Source: Streptomyces drozdowiczii | Lineage (GTDB): Bacteria; Actinomycetota; Actinomycetes; Streptomycetales; Streptomycetaceae | Assembly: GCF_026167665.1 (NCBI RefSeq) | Contig: NZ_CP098740.1 | Location: 2,728,001-2,792,000 of the forward strand | Length of the DNA stretch: 64,000 nucleotides | Reading direction: 5' to 3' | In this document: positions 41,170 through 51,929 of the stretch, piece by piece | How positions within the stretch are numbered: the stretch's first letter is position 1 | How the letters are laid out: every line of letters starts with the position of its first letter | The notes under the pieces: model-generated | Told to the model about the DNA's origin: nothing | What the model saw: the letters and a program-made list of their open reading frames with translations, nothing else | Databases searched by the model: none | Position numbers and translations under genes: made by a program

Positions 41170-42294
41170 TCAGCGGCGGTGCTGCGAGTCCGCCACCGTC
41201 ACCTCGACGCGCTGGAACTCCTTGAGGTCGCTGTAGCCCGTGGTGGCCATCGCGCGGCGCAGGGCCCCGAAGATGTTCATCGAGCCGTCCGGGGTGTGCG
41301 AGGGGCCGGTCAGGACCTCCTCGGTCGTCCCGACCGAGCCCAGGTCCACCAGCTTGCCGCGCGGCACGTCCTCGTGGACGGCCTCCATGCCCCAGTGCCG
41401 GCCCCGGCCCGGCGCGTCCGTCGCGCGGGCCAGCGGGGAGCCCATCATCACGGCGTCCGCGCCGCAGGCGATGGCCTTCGGCAGGTCGCCGGACCAGCCG
41501 ACGCCGCCGTCCGCGATGACGTGCACGTAACGGCCGCCGGACTCGTCCATGTAGTCGCGGCGGGCACCGGCCACGTCCGCGACGGCGGTCGCCATCGGGA
41601 CCTGGATGCCGAACACGTTGCGCGTGGTGTGCGCGGCGCCGCCGCCGAAGCCGACGAGGACACCGGCCGCGCCGGTCCGCATCAGGTGCAGGGCGGCGGT
41701 GTACGTGGCGCAGCCGCCGACGATCACCGGGACGTCCAGCTCGTAGATGAACTGCTTCAGGTTCAGCGGCTCGGCCGCGCCCGAGACGTGCTCGGCGGAG
41801 ACCGTCGTACCGCGGATGACGAAGATGTCCACGCCCGCGTCGACCACGGCCTTGGAGAACTGGGCGGTGCGCTGCGGGGAGAGCGCGGCGGCGGTGACGA
41901 CGCCGGAGTCGCGCACCTCCTTGATGCGCTGCCCGATCAGCTCCTCCTGGATCGGCGCGGAGTAGATCTCCTGGAGCCGGCGGGTCGCCGTCTCGACGGG
42001 CATCTCCGCGATCTCGTCCAGAAGCGGCTGCGGGTCCTCGTGCCGGGTCCACAGCCCTTCCAGGTTGAGGACTCCGAGGCCGCCCAGCTCGCCGATGCGG
42101 ATGGCGTGCTGCGGGGACACCACGGAGTCCATGGGGGCGGCCAGGAACGGCAGCTCGAAGCGGTAGGCGTCGATCTGCCAGGCGATCGAGACCTCCTTCG
42201 GGTCGCGGGTCCGGCGGCTCGGGACGACGGCGATGTCGTCGAATGCGTATGCCCGGCGGCCGCGCTTGCCGCGCCCGATCTCGATCTCAGTCAC
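41170..42294 (-). CDS. guaB3: GuaB3 family IMP dehydrogenase-related protein
   Basis: A 374-residue IMPDH-barrel protein without CBS domains, the length and composition of the actinobacterial GuaB3 group. The barrel phosphate-binding loops are present (VHVIADGGVGWSGD, MMGSPLARA). Where GuaB has GSICTTR the sequence here is GAAHTTR, so the nucleophilic Cys appears to be His. The gene follows guaB in the same direction, with a strong terminator between them. Whether it is an active IMPDH or GMP reductase-like enzyme is open. Confidence 0.85.
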   Translation of the reverse strand: MTEIEIGRGKRGRRAYAFDDIAVVPSRRTRDPKEVSIAWQIDAYRFELPFLAAPMDSVVSPQHAIRIGELGGLGVLNLEGLWTRHEDPQPLLDEIAEMPVETATRRLQEIYSAPIQEELIGQRIKEVRDSGVVTAAALSPQRTAQFSKAVVDAGVDIFVIRGTTVSAEHVSGAAEPLNLKQFIYELDVPVIVGGCATYTAALHLMRTGAAGVLVGFGGGAAHTTRNVFGIQVPMATAVADVAGARRDYMDESGGRYVHVIADGGVGWSGDLPKAIACGADAVMMGSPLARATDAPGRGRHWGMEAVHEDVPRGKLVDLGSVGTTEEVLTGPSHTPDGSMNIFGALRRAMATTGYSDLKEFQRVEVTVADSQHRR

Positions 42295-42350
42295 GATGAT
42301 GTGGCCTTTCCCTCTGCGTCTGCGCTGTCCAGTATCCCCGACACGCGCCG

Positions 42351-42385
42351 GAGGGGCGGTCCGGGGAACCCCGGGACCGCCCCTC
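42351..42385 (-). terminator. guaB terminator
   Basis: GAGGGGCGGTCC (42351-42362) pairs with GGACCGCCCCTC (42374-42385). It lies 16 bases after the guaB stop and upstream of guaB3. Confidence 0.75.
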
Positions 42386-42401
42386 TCGCACGCGTGTCGC
42401 G

Positions 42402-43946
<1,545 letters not shown>

Positions 43947-44064
43947 CTAACGGCCTCGGGAGGCGTCTCATTCCACGAGCAAGATCACCCGCAGGTTCTG
44001 TAGCTTTCTACGGTTGTGGTGTACGTCTCCGAGGCGCCCGGCACACCGCGCGGCCCAGGCCGGC

Positions 44065-44730
44065 TCACTGCTCCGCGAGGGCCCGGAGCCGGCTGAGCGC
44101 CCGGTGCTGGGCGACCCGGACGGCGCCCGGGGACATGCCGAGCATCTGGCCGGTCTCCTCGGCGGTCAGCCCGACGGCGACGCGCAGCACGAGCAGTTCG
44201 CGCTGGTTCTCCGGGAGGTTGGCCAGGAGCTTCTTGGCCCAGGCGGCGTCGCTGCTGAGCAGCGCGCGCTCCTCGGGCCCGAGCGAGTCGTCGGGGCGCT
44301 CCGGCATCTCGTCGGAGGGCACGGCGGTCGAGCCGGGGTGCCGCATCGCGGCGCGCTGGAGGTCGGCCACCTTGTGACCGGCGATGGCGAAGACGAAGGC
44401 TTCGAAGGGCCTGCCCGTGTCCTTGTAGCGCGGCAGCGCCATGAGCACGGCGACGCAGACCTCCTGCGCCAGGTCCTCCACGAAGTGGCGGGCGTCGCCG
44501 GGCAGCCGGTTCAGCCGGGACCGGCAGTAGCGCAGGGCGAGGGGGTGGACGTGGGCGAGCAGGTCGTGCGTGGCCTGCGCGTCGCCCTCGACGGCGCGGT
44601 GCACCAGGGCACCGATCACCGTCGTCCCGTCGTCGCGCATCGGACCATGGTGCCCCGGTCCCGCTTCATCCGCGGCACCGCGTCCGTAGTTGTGCACCGA
44701 AGCGTTATGAGCGGGTGCGCCGGAAGTCAT
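44065..44730 (-). CDS. sigD: ECF-type RNA polymerase sigma factor (SigD)
   Basis: A 221-residue sigma-70 family protein. Region 2 runs through [21 protein letters not shown] and [18 protein letters not shown]. Region 4 has [29 protein letters not shown] with [19 protein letters not shown]. The guaB neighbour fits SigD of actinobacteria. ATG 44730 has GGAGGG about eight bases upstream; an internal ATG at 44640, nearer to the homology, is an alternative. No anti-sigma gene is adjacent. Confidence 0.85.
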   Translation of the reverse strand: MTSGAPAHNASVHNYGRGAADEAGPGHHGPMRDDGTTVIGALVHRAVEGDAQATHDLLAHVHPLALRYCRSRLNRLPGDARHFVEDLAQEVCVAVLMALPRYKDTGRPFEAFVFAIAGHKVADLQRAAMRHPGSTAVPSDEMPERPDDSLGPEERALLSSDAAWAKKLLANLPENQRELLVLRVAVGLTAEETGQMLGMSPGAVRVAQHRALSRLRALAEQ

Positions 44731-44887
44731 GTCCTGCGCCCTCCCCTTCCGCTCGACCGAATCGTTCCCGAGGAACTCCACGTCTCAAGGATGCGGCATC
44801 GGCCGGGAAGCGTCACATACCGCCGGATCGGCGGGGTACGGCGGCGGGCGCCGCACCCCTGCCCGGGCCTGGGGCCCGGGCCGACTG

Positions 44888-45498
44888 TCAGCGCACCAGA
44901 CCCCATCGGAAGCCCAGGGCCACCGCGTGGGCGCGGTCCGAGGCCCCGAGCTTCTTGAAGAGCCGCCGGGCGTGCGTCTTCACCGTGTCCTCCGAGAGGA
45001 ACAGCTCGCGGCCGATCTCCGCGTTGGAGCGGCCGTGGCTCATCCCCTCCAGCACCTGGATCTCGCGCGCCGTGAGCGTGGGCGCCGCACCCATCTCGGC
45101 CGACCGCAGCCGGCGCGGGGCGAGCCGCCACGTCGGGTCGGCCAGCGCCTGGGTGACGGTCGCCCGCAGCTCGGCCCGGGAGGCGTCCTTGTGCAGATAG
45201 CCGCGGGCACCGGCGGCGACCGCGAGCGCGACGCCGTCCAGGTCCTCGGCGACGGTCAGCATGATGATCCGGGCGCCGGGGTCGGCGGAGAGCAGCCGGC
45301 GGACCGTCTCCACCCCCCGAGCCCGGGCATGCGTACGTCCATGAGAATCAGATCCGAACGGTCGGCACCCCAGCGGCGGAGGACTTCCTCGCCGTTGGCG
45401 GCCGTCGTCACACGCTCGACGCCGGGCACGGTCGCGACCGCGCGACGGAGCGCTTCTCGGGCAAGCGGGGAGTCGTCGCAGACGAGGACGGAAGTCAT
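44888..45498 (-). CDS. bldM: BldM, developmental response-regulator-like protein; frame broken by a 1-base deletion
   Basis: Adding one C to the six-C run at 45313-45318 gives a 203-residue protein, the size of BldM. The receiver-like domain has LVCDDSPLAREAL and LILMDVRMPGLGG. The LuxR-type helix-turn-helix reads LTAREIQVLEGMSHGRSNAEIG and VKTHARRLFKKL. BldM, with or without WhiI, activates genes for aerial hyphae and sporulation in Streptomyces. It is divergent from whiD, the conserved arrangement. As given, translation would leave the frame after residue 62 and lose the DNA-binding domain, so a real lesion should give a bald strain. Confidence 0.9.
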
Positions 45499-45676
45499 GA
45501 CCGCCCTCCGCAGCTGATGCGCGTCACCTTGAGCCTCCAGGCTGTTACAAGTCGTCACCTGTGCGGTTGACGCTCTCGGACATCTGCCCGATCGCTCTTT
45601 CTGCCAACCGCCTCCGCACTCTCAACGATGGTCACTCGAAAGAGTTACGGGTTGGAAGACCGAGTTCGGCACTCTA

Positions 45677-45694
45677 CGTGAGTAAGCGCTCACG
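45677..45694. promoter_or_regulatory. GTGAG/CTCAC inverted repeat, BldD-like
   Basis: CGTGAG-TAAGCG-CTCACG is a perfect 6-bp-arm repeat. It resembles the palindromic TGA/TCA sites bound by BldD, whose regulon in Streptomyces includes developmental regulators. Assignment to BldD is an inference. Confidence 0.45.
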
Positions 45695-45814
45695 GAGGAG
45701 AGCGCCACGGGTCGTCCAGTCGTCAACCGAAACTTTTGGCGGCTCCGTGCCCCATTTAGCGGGATTTCTTCCCTTTTGGTGGTGTCTGTGGCTAGATTCG
45801 CAATCAGTCATATT

Positions 45815-45839
45815 TACATCTACTAACACCGTAGATGTA
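45815..45839. promoter_or_regulatory. 9-bp-arm inverted repeat upstream of whiD
   Basis: TACATCTAC (45815-45823) and GTAGATGTA (45831-45839) are perfect inverted copies with a TAACACC spacer. It lies 85 bases before the whiD ATG. It is AT-rich and lacks a T-tract, so an operator fits better than a terminator. Confidence 0.55.
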
Positions 45840-45924
45840 CGGTCTTGTACACGGTCATCGACAAGCACCCACCCACGACGCACGACGACGCTTCCGACTC
45901 AGCACGGTTTCGAGGGGACAAGCA

Positions 45925-46248
45925 ATGGCCGATTTCTCCCGACTTCCCGGACCCAACGCCGATCTGTGGGACTGGCAGCTGCTGGCGGCCTGCCGCGGGG
46001 TCGACAGCTCGCTCTTCTTCCATCCCGAGGGGGAACGGGGTGCCGCCCGGAGCGCCCGGGAGACCTCCGCGAAAGAGGTGTGCATGCGGTGCCCCGTACG
46101 CGCGGAGTGCGCGGCGCACGCGCTGGCCGTCCGTGAGCCCTACGGGGTGTGGGGTGGACTCACGGAGGATGAGCGTGAGGAGTTGATGGGGCGTGCGCGG
46201 AATCGGTTGATCACCGCGGGGCCGGCGTCGCCGCCGGGGCATGGGTGA
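45925..46248 (+). CDS. whiD: WhiB-like [4Fe-4S] regulator WhiD
   Basis: A 107-residue Wbl protein. The four cluster ligands are the Cys in LLAACRG, the CMRCPV pair and the Cys in AECAAH. The G[VI]WGG turn appears as PYGVWGGLTEDERE, followed by a basic RARNRL tail. WhiD is needed for late sporulation and binds the principal sigma factor. ATG 45925 fits the family length; the upstream in-frame codons are not conserved. The divergent bldM neighbour supports the name. Confidence 0.92.
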   Translation: MADFSRLPGPNADLWDWQLLAACRGVDSSLFFHPEGERGAARSARETSAKEVCMRCPVRAECAAHALAVREPYGVWGGLTEDEREELMGRARNRLITAGPASPPGHG

Positions 46249-46311
46249 CCGTTGCTGCGCGTATCGGGGGAGAAACGTTTCTGCACCCCACCCCGCCCCT
46301 TCCCGAAACCT

Positions 46312-46324
46312 GGGGCTCCGCCCC
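46312..46324. terminator. short GC hairpin between whiD and the LysR gene
   Basis: GGGGC-TCC-GCCCC, a hairpin type seen very often at Streptomyces gene ends, lies between two convergent genes. Confidence 0.6.
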
Positions 46325-46336
46325 GGACCCCGCGCC

Positions 46337-47239
46337 TCAGACGCCGGAGGGGCTGGATGACGCCAGTGCCAGGTGGTCCAGGGTTGCCGCCACCGCCGGG
46401 ACCCTTGCCAGGTCCGGCAGGGTCAGGGCGACGATCTCGCGTTCGATGGCCGGGGACACCGTGAGGGTCCTGGCTCCTCGGGGGCGTACCGACTCGATGG
46501 CCAGGGCGGGCAGTACGGCGACGCCCAGGCCCGCGCCGACCAGGCCGATCACCGCCGGGTAGTCGTCGGTGGCGAAGTCGATGCGCGGGGTGAAGCCGGA
46601 CTCCTCGCACACCTCCACGAGCTGCCTGCGGCACCGCGGGCACCCGGCGATCCAGGACTCCCCGGCCAGCTCCGCGATGCCCACCTCGTCCCGGTCCGCC
46701 AGCGCGTGCCCCTCGGGGACCAGGCCCGTGAGGCGGTCCGTGAGCAGGGGCCGGACCACCAGGTCGTCCCATTCGGCGCCCGTATCCCCGTAGCGGAAGG
46801 CGAGGGCGATGTCGCAGTCGCCGTCGCGCAGCATCTCGACCGACCGGGGCGGCTCGGCCTCCACGAGGGAGACCCGGGTGCCGGGGTGGGCGGCGCGCAG
46901 GGCGGCCAGGGCGCCCGGGACCAGCGAGGAGCTGCCGCTCGGGAACGAGACGAGCCGGACCCGGCCGGCCCGCAGTCCGGCGATCGCCGCGACCTCCTCC
47001 TCGGCGGCGGTGAGCCCGGCGAGGATGCCCGACGCGTGCCGCACCAGCGCCTCGCCCGCCTGGGTCAGCCGCATCTCGCGGCCGGTCCGGATGAGCAGCG
47101 TGGTCCCCGCGGAGGACTCCAGGGCCTTCATCTGCTGGCTGACGGCGGGCTGGGTGCAGCCCAGTTCCCGGGCGGCGGCGGAGAAGGAGCCGGTGGCGGC
47201 GACGGCGCGCAGGACGCGGAGGTGGCGGGCTTCGATCAC
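46337..47239 (-). CDS. LysR family transcriptional regulator
   Basis: A 300-residue regulator. The N-terminal winged helix reads LRVLRAVAATGSFSAAARELGCTQPAVSQQMKALE, and the C-terminal substrate-binding domain is typical. GTG 47239 begins directly with IEARHLRVL. A -10-like TATGCT (47251-47246) puts the transcription start on this GTG, so the mRNA may be leaderless. It is divergent from the MOSC gene, with about 80 bases between them, and may control it. The inducer is unknown. Confidence 0.85.
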   Translation of the reverse strand: MIEARHLRVLRAVAATGSFSAAARELGCTQPAVSQQMKALESSAGTTLLIRTGREMRLTQAGEALVRHASGILAGLTAAEEEVAAIAGLRAGRVRLVSFPSGSSSLVPGALAALRAAHPGTRVSLVEAEPPRSVEMLRDGDCDIALAFRYGDTGAEWDDLVVRPLLTDRLTGLVPEGHALADRDEVGIAELAGESWIAGCPRCRRQLVEVCEESGFTPRIDFATDDYPAVIGLVGAGLGVAVLPALAIESVRPRGARTLTVSPAIEREIVALTLPDLARVPAVAATLDHLALASSSPSGV

Positions 47240-47319
47240 CCCTCCAGCATAAGCGGGCCTTGGGGCGGTCGCAGGATATTCGCGTGTGACTTTGGGAGGG
47301 GGTTGGATACCGTTCCGGT

Positions 47320-47999
47320 ATGACCGCGATGACTGTGCTGACCGTGAACGCGGGGCGTCCCACGCCGGCGTCCTACACCGACGCCCCGGGGGCAGGACCG
47401 GGATCGACAAGCACCCCGTGGACGGGCCGGTACGGGTCTCGGACCCCGGGCCCCGGGGCGAGGGCGGCAGCGGTGTCGCCGGGGACGCGGTGTGCGACCT
47501 GCGCCACCACGGCGGCTCGGACCAGGCGGTGTACGCGTTCGCCCGGGAGGACCTGGACGCCTGGGAGCGCGAGCTGGGCCGCGCGCTGCCCAACGGCACG
47601 TTCGGCGAGAACCTGACCACGGCGGGGCTGCGGGTCGGCGGGGCCCTGATCGGCGAGCGCTGGCGGATCGGCGGCGAGCTGGTCCTGGAGGTCGCGTCGG
47701 GCCGCATCCCGTGCCGTACGTTCCAGGGTCACCTGGGCGAGGCCCGCTGGGTGAAGCGGTTCACGCAGGCGGCGGCCCCGGGGGCGTATCTGCGGGTGAT
47801 CACGCCGGGCACCGTCCGGGCGGGCGACCCGGTCGAGATCGTGCACCGGCCGGACCACGACGTGACGGTGGAGTTGCAGTTCCGGGCCGTCACGACCCGG
47901 CGCGACCTGCTGCCGCTGCTCCTCCCGGCGGGCGAGGCGCTGTGCCCTTCGACGCTGCGCAAAGCGCGCGCGTACGCGGCGGAGCTCACCGCCTCCTGA
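47320..47999 (+). CDS. MOSC domain protein, frame broken by a 1-base deletion
   Basis: The N-terminus MTAMTVLTVNAGRPTP is in one frame and the rest in another. Adding one G to the five-G run at 47388-47392 gives a continuous 226-residue MOSC protein (GGRTGIDKHPVDGPVRV across the join). The domain has the conserved Cys in GRIPCRTF and the FGENLTTAG segment. MOSC proteins bind molybdenum cofactor and handle sulfur or reduce N-hydroxylated compounds (YiiM-like). As given, the start codon and the domain are not in frame. Confidence 0.82.
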
Positions 48000-48051
48000 G
48001 GCCGCGGGAGCGCCCGGAGGCGCCGTTCCGGGATGCTCTAACGTGCCGCGT

Positions 48052-48825
48052 ATGACGACTGCACTGATCACGGGCGCGACGGCGGGCATCGGTGCCGCCT
48101 TCGCCCGGCGGCTCGCCGCCGACGGGTACGACCTGGTCCTGGTGGCCCGGGACGCGGAGCGGCTGCGCGAGCAGGCGACGGAGCTGCACGACCGGCACGG
48201 CATCGAGGCGGAGGTGCTGCGGGCCGACCTGTCCGAGGACAAGGGCATCCGCGCGGTCGAGGAGCGCCTCGGGGACACCCGGCACCCGGTCGACCTGCTG
48301 GTGAACAACGCGGGCTTCGGCAACAAGGGGCGCTATCTGGAGGTCCCGATGGCCGACGAGCTGACGATGCTCAAGGTGCACTGCGAGGCGGTGCTGCGGC
48401 TGACCTCGGCGGCGGCGGCCTCGATGCGGGAGCGCGGCCGGGGCGGCATCGTCAACGTGGCCTCGGTCGCGGCGTTCGTGCCGCGCGGCACGTACGGGGC
48501 TTCGAAGGCGTGGGTCGTGCAGTTCAGCCAGGGCGCGGCGAAGGACCTGGCCGGGTCCGGGGTGCGGCTGATGGCGCTGTGCCCGGGCTTCGTGCGTACG
48601 GAGTTCCACCAGCGGGCCGGGATGGGCACCGGCAACATCCCGGGCTGGATGTGGCTCGACGCGGACAAGCTGGTGAGCGCGGCGCTCGCGGACCTGGCGC
48701 GCGGGAAGTCGGTGTCGATCCCGGACCCGCGCTACAAGGTGCTGATGGGCGCGGTGAAGCTGGCCCCGCGCGGGCTGCTCGGCGGGCTGACCTCGCGGAC
48801 GGGCCGCAAGTACGGGCCGCAGTAG
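48052..48825 (+). CDS. short-chain dehydrogenase/reductase
   Basis: A 257-residue SDR. The NAD(P)-binding TGATAGIGAAFAR is near residue 10 and NNAG near residue 86. The catalytic triad is a Ser in NVASVAAF with YGASK (Tyr and Lys) near residues 150-154. The substrate is unknown. ATG 48052 starts the homology; GTG 48043 is an alternative. A -10-like TCTAAC ten bases upstream suggests a very short leader or leaderless mRNA. Confidence 0.88.
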   Translation: MTTALITGATAGIGAAFARRLAADGYDLVLVARDAERLREQATELHDRHGIEAEVLRADLSEDKGIRAVEERLGDTRHPVDLLVNNAGFGNKGRYLEVPMADELTMLKVHCEAVLRLTSAAAASMRERGRGGIVNVASVAAFVPRGTYGASKAWVVQFSQGAAKDLAGSGVRLMALCPGFVRTEFHQRAGMGTGNIPGWMWLDADKLVSAALADLARGKSVSIPDPRYKVLMGAVKLAPRGLLGGLTSRTGRKYGPQ

Positions 48826-48836
48826 GGGCCTTCACT

Positions 48837-48864
48837 CCCCAGCAGGGCCTCCCCAGCAGGGCCT
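48837..48864. repeat. 14-bp perfect tandem duplication between convergent genes
   Basis: CCCCAGCAGGGCCT at 48837-48850 is repeated at 48851-48864, ending next to the stop codon of the DUF2264 gene. Confidence 0.6.
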
Positions 48865-50630
48865 TTACTCCTCCGGGAGTCGGAGTACGGCGGTGGTGCC
48901 GTCGTGCCAGGTCACATGGATCTCGTGGGGGCTCTGTACGCGGATCCCGGCGAGGGTTTCCACGGGGGCCGGGTCCGCCTCGCCGGTGAGCGAGGCGAGC
49001 GCGACGAAGAGGGACCGGGGTCCGGTGGTCGCGCCGTCGACGGCGAGGAGCCGGGAGGTCTCGTCGAACATGGTGTCGCCGCCGGGCAGTTCGCGGACCC
49101 CGTCCCCGTAGCCGTGGACCGGGTGGAGCTGGGCGGTGAGCGTTCCGTCGTCCCCGGTCGCCCAGCCGGTCTGTCGGACGGGCGTGCCCTCGGGCGCCCC
49201 CGTGACCAGATGCGCGCGGACCTCGGCGCGGCCGTGGGCGAGGGTGGCGGAGACGACGCGGATGCCGGGGAGCGGGGTGTGCGCGGAGGCGGCGGGGCCG
49301 AGCGGGTCGGCGGTGAGGCGGGCGGTCGGTTCTCCGTCGTCGGACAGCAGCGCGAAGTGGTTGTCGCGTGCGGCGCTCCCGTGCGTGGGGCCGGTGCGGG
49401 TGGAGTACGCGAAGCGGGCGTAGCCGGGGTCCTCCTCGTCGCCCACATGGTTCGAGCCGTGGTTGTGGAGCCGGACGAGGCCGTCCGCCGCGGTGGACTG
49501 GAGGAGCATCCCGGTCGGGCCGAGGACGGTTACGGCGTCCGCGGTCTCGGCGGGCAGCGGCTCCTCGTCGGCCGTCCAGACGGGGTGGTCCGGGGGCATC
49601 AGGAGGCCGAGGAAGCCCTTGGAGGCCCAGTACGGGGAGGCCGGGCCGGAGTACGTCTGGAGCATGGGCTCGTACGGGCGGTGCCAGCCGAGTGTGAGGA
49701 GGCCGTCCCGGTCGGTGGCGCCGTGGTCCAGGAAGTGGCGGAGGGTGCCGGAGGCGAGGCGGCGGGTCGCGCCCGGGGTGAGCGGGGTGTGGCCGGTCAG
49801 CGCGCCGAGCCAGGGCGCGGCCGCGGCGGCGAAGCGGTAGATCAGGGAGCGGCCGAACGGCATGGGGGCGCCGTCCGCGCCGAACATCCGGCTGTAGTCG
49901 TCCAGCTGGCGGTGCAGGCGGGGGCCGTAGCGGTCCAGGAGGTCCCGGTCGCCGGCGAGGTGGGCGTGCAGGACGGGGTAGAAGTGCATCGCCCAGGCGT
50001 TGTAGTGGTCGAAGGAGCGGTTCGGGCCGTCGCTGTACCAGCCGTCGCCCAGGTACCAGTCCTCGACGTGGGCCAGCGCGCGGTCGATGGTCTTCCGGGC
50101 CCGGTCGGTCTCGATGCCGGCGTCCTGGAGGAAGCCGGCGACGGTGAGCCCGAAGAACCACCAGTTGTTGTTCACCGGGGGCGCGTCGAGGGCGGGGAGG
50201 AGCCAGTCGGCGGCGCGCTGCCGGGTGGCGTCGTCCAGGGTGTCCCAGAGCCAGGGGCGGGTGAGGCGGAGGCCCAGGGCGATGGACGCGGATTCCACGA
50301 TGGCCTGGGGGACGTCCGCGATCAGGGGCCAGGCGTCGGGGCTGCCCGCCGGCTCCGACGTACCGGCGGCGAGCCCTTCGGCGTACCGGCCGAGGAAGCC
50401 GTGCGGGTCCTCGCCGCGCGCTCCGGCGGTCCGCAGGGCGGCGAGCAGCCAGGTGCGGGCGTAGCCCTCCAGGCCGTCGGAGAGGGGGCCGGACCAGCTC
50501 GGCCGGGGGCCGGGGAGGTCGATGCGGCCGTGGCGGGGCGAGGCGTAGGGGCGTACCGCGAGCAGCAGTCGGTCGGCCGTGCGCTCCCAATCGGCACGGG
50601 TGTACCCGTGTACGGACTGGTCGTGGGCAT
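48865..50630 (-). CDS. DUF2264 family protein, frame broken by a 1-base deletion
   Basis: ATG 50630 has GGGAG five bases upstream and begins MPTTSPYTG. The family motif SPYTGYTRADWE then continues in another frame, and one added base at the GGG (plus-strand CCC, 50605-50607) joins them. The result is a 588-residue protein. DUF2264 proteins resemble helical-barrel glycoside hydrolases or lyases; the middle has NNNWWFFGLTVAGFLQD and WYSDGPNRSFDHYNAWAMHFY, rich in aromatic residues. No signal peptide is seen. It is divergent from a sugar-type regulator and transporter, implying intracellular breakdown of the imported saccharide. Confidence 0.85.
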
Positions 50631-50683
50631 GATGCTCCCAGGGGAGGCGGACTTCGGCGTCGCAGGAAATCCTGAACCGCGGG

Positions 50684-50740
50684 TTGATCGAAGGTCAAGG
50701 GATGACGTTGCGAATGATCGAAACTTCCATCAATCGATCA
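50684..50740. promoter_or_regulatory. cluster of TTGATCGA-type operator sites
   Basis: TTGATCGAA lies at 50684-50692. A 7-bp-arm inverted repeat TGATCGA (50715-50721) / TCGATCA (50734-50740) follows, all between the divergent DUF2264 and regulator genes. On the minus strand TTGACC (50698-50693) is a possible -35 for the DUF2264 gene. The same TCGATCAA core recurs before the transporter operon. Confidence 0.6.
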
Positions 50741-50801
50741 CAGTGGATTAGGGTCTGGCGAGCCGAGCCACCACATCGCGATCAACAAGGGGACTGCCGC
50801 C

Positions 50802-51914
50802 GTGCGCGAGAGTGCAGCTGAACGTCACGACCGACTTCTGGCCCTGGTACGGGAGCGCGGCTCGGCCCGTGTCTCCGATCTGGCCGGCCTGCTGGGGGTC
50901 TCCCCCGTCACGGCGCGCCGCGACGCCGAGGCGCTGGCCGAGCGCGGACTGCTGGACCGGGTCCACGGCTCGGTCTCCTGGCCCCGGGACGCCGCCGCCC
51001 CCGACGCCCCCGTTCCGGGCGGCGGCCCGGTGCTCGGGCTCATCGCCCCCTCGGCCACGTACTACTTCGCCGAGGTCATCCGGGGGGCGCACGAGGCGGC
51101 CGCGCGCGCCGGGGGACGGCTCGTGCTGCGGATCTCCGACTACCGGCCGGAGGGCGACCGGGCGCGCGCCGAGGGGCTGCTCGCCTCCGGGGCCGACGGG
51201 CTGCTCATCGCCCCGGCCTGGCGGGGTGCCGAGGACCAGGCGGCGTACGGGGACTGGATGGCCGGGCTGCCGGTGCCCGCCGTGCTCCTGGAGCGGACCC
51301 CGGCGCCGGGGTCCGCGCTGGACGGCCTGGACCGGGTCTGCTCCGACCACCGGCACGGGGTGCTGCTCGCGGTGCGCCATCTGATCGGCCTCGGCCACGG
51401 CACCCCGCTCCTGGTGGCCCGCGCCGACAGCCCGACCGCGCTCGCGGTGCGCTCCGGGTACGAGGACGCGCTCGCGGTGCTGGGGCTCGCCGAGGGCGCT
51501 CCGGCGATGATCGGGACGTCCGGGCCGGAGGTGGACCCGGCGCGCTTCGAGGAGGCGGTGCGCGAGGTGCGCGACGCGGTGGTCTCCGGCCGGGCCACAT
51601 CGGTCCTCGTGCACAACGACGTGGACGCGATCCACCTGGTGCAGCGCCTGTCGGAGCTGGGCGTGCGGGTGCCGGAGGACCTGGCGGTGATCGCGTACGA
51701 CGACGAGGTGGCGGCGCTGGGCGACATCCCGCTCACCGCGGTCAGCCCGCCCAAGCGGCACGTCGGGCGGTACGCGACGGAGCTGCTGATCGGGCGGATC
51801 GGGGCCGGGCGGGAGGGGGCCGGGCGGGACGGTTCGGGGCCGGACGGGGACGAGCCGGGCAGGCATCTGGCGCTGCTGCCGCGGCTGCGGGTGCGGGCGT
51901 CGACCGCTCGATAA
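50802..51914 (+). CDS. transcriptional regulator with DeoR-type HTH and LacI-type ligand domain
   Basis: A 370-residue protein. The first 65 residues are a DeoR-style winged helix (RHDRLLALVRERGSARVSDLAGLLGVSPVTARRDAEALAERGLLDRVHG). The rest (from GPVLGLIAPSATYYFAEVI) is a periplasmic-binding-protein-like sugar domain as in LacI/GalR. GTG 50802 opens the reading frame. It lies between the divergent DUF2264 gene and the downstream ABC operon, and both promoter regions carry TTGATCGA-like sites. Local control by the transported sugar is the likely role. Confidence 0.87.
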   Translation: MRESAAERHDRLLALVRERGSARVSDLAGLLGVSPVTARRDAEALAERGLLDRVHGSVSWPRDAAAPDAPVPGGGPVLGLIAPSATYYFAEVIRGAHEAAARAGGRLVLRISDYRPEGDRARAEGLLASGADGLLIAPAWRGAEDQAAYGDWMAGLPVPAVLLERTPAPGSALDGLDRVCSDHRHGVLLAVRHLIGLGHGTPLLVARADSPTALAVRSGYEDALAVLGLAEGAPAMIGTSGPEVDPARFEEAVREVRDAVVSGRATSVLVHNDVDAIHLVQRLSELGVRVPEDLAVIAYDDEVAALGDIPLTAVSPPKRHVGRYATELLIGRIGAGREGAGRDGSGPDGDEPGRHLALLPRLRVRASTAR

Positions 51915-51929
51915 CGTTCTGATCTTTTC

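Larger units (their letters stand above)
45499..45924. promoter_or_regulatory. bldM-whiD divergent regulatory region
   Basis: This 426-base non-coding stretch has lower GC than its surroundings. It holds two inverted repeats listed separately (45677-45694 and 45815-45839) and an imperfect third, CTTGT...ACAAG around 45844-45865. A TAGATT hexamer at about 45793-45798 is a possible -10. Exact starts cannot be placed by eye. Confidence 0.65.

Noticed and set aside
45313..45318. Programmed ribosomal frameshift in bldM
   Set aside because: BldM is encoded in one frame elsewhere as far as I know, and four other genes here show the same type of run-length defect.
50298..50298. GTG as the start of the DUF2264 protein
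   Set aside because: About 110 conserved residues lie upstream in the same or the repaired frame, and ATG 50630 has a good ribosome binding site.
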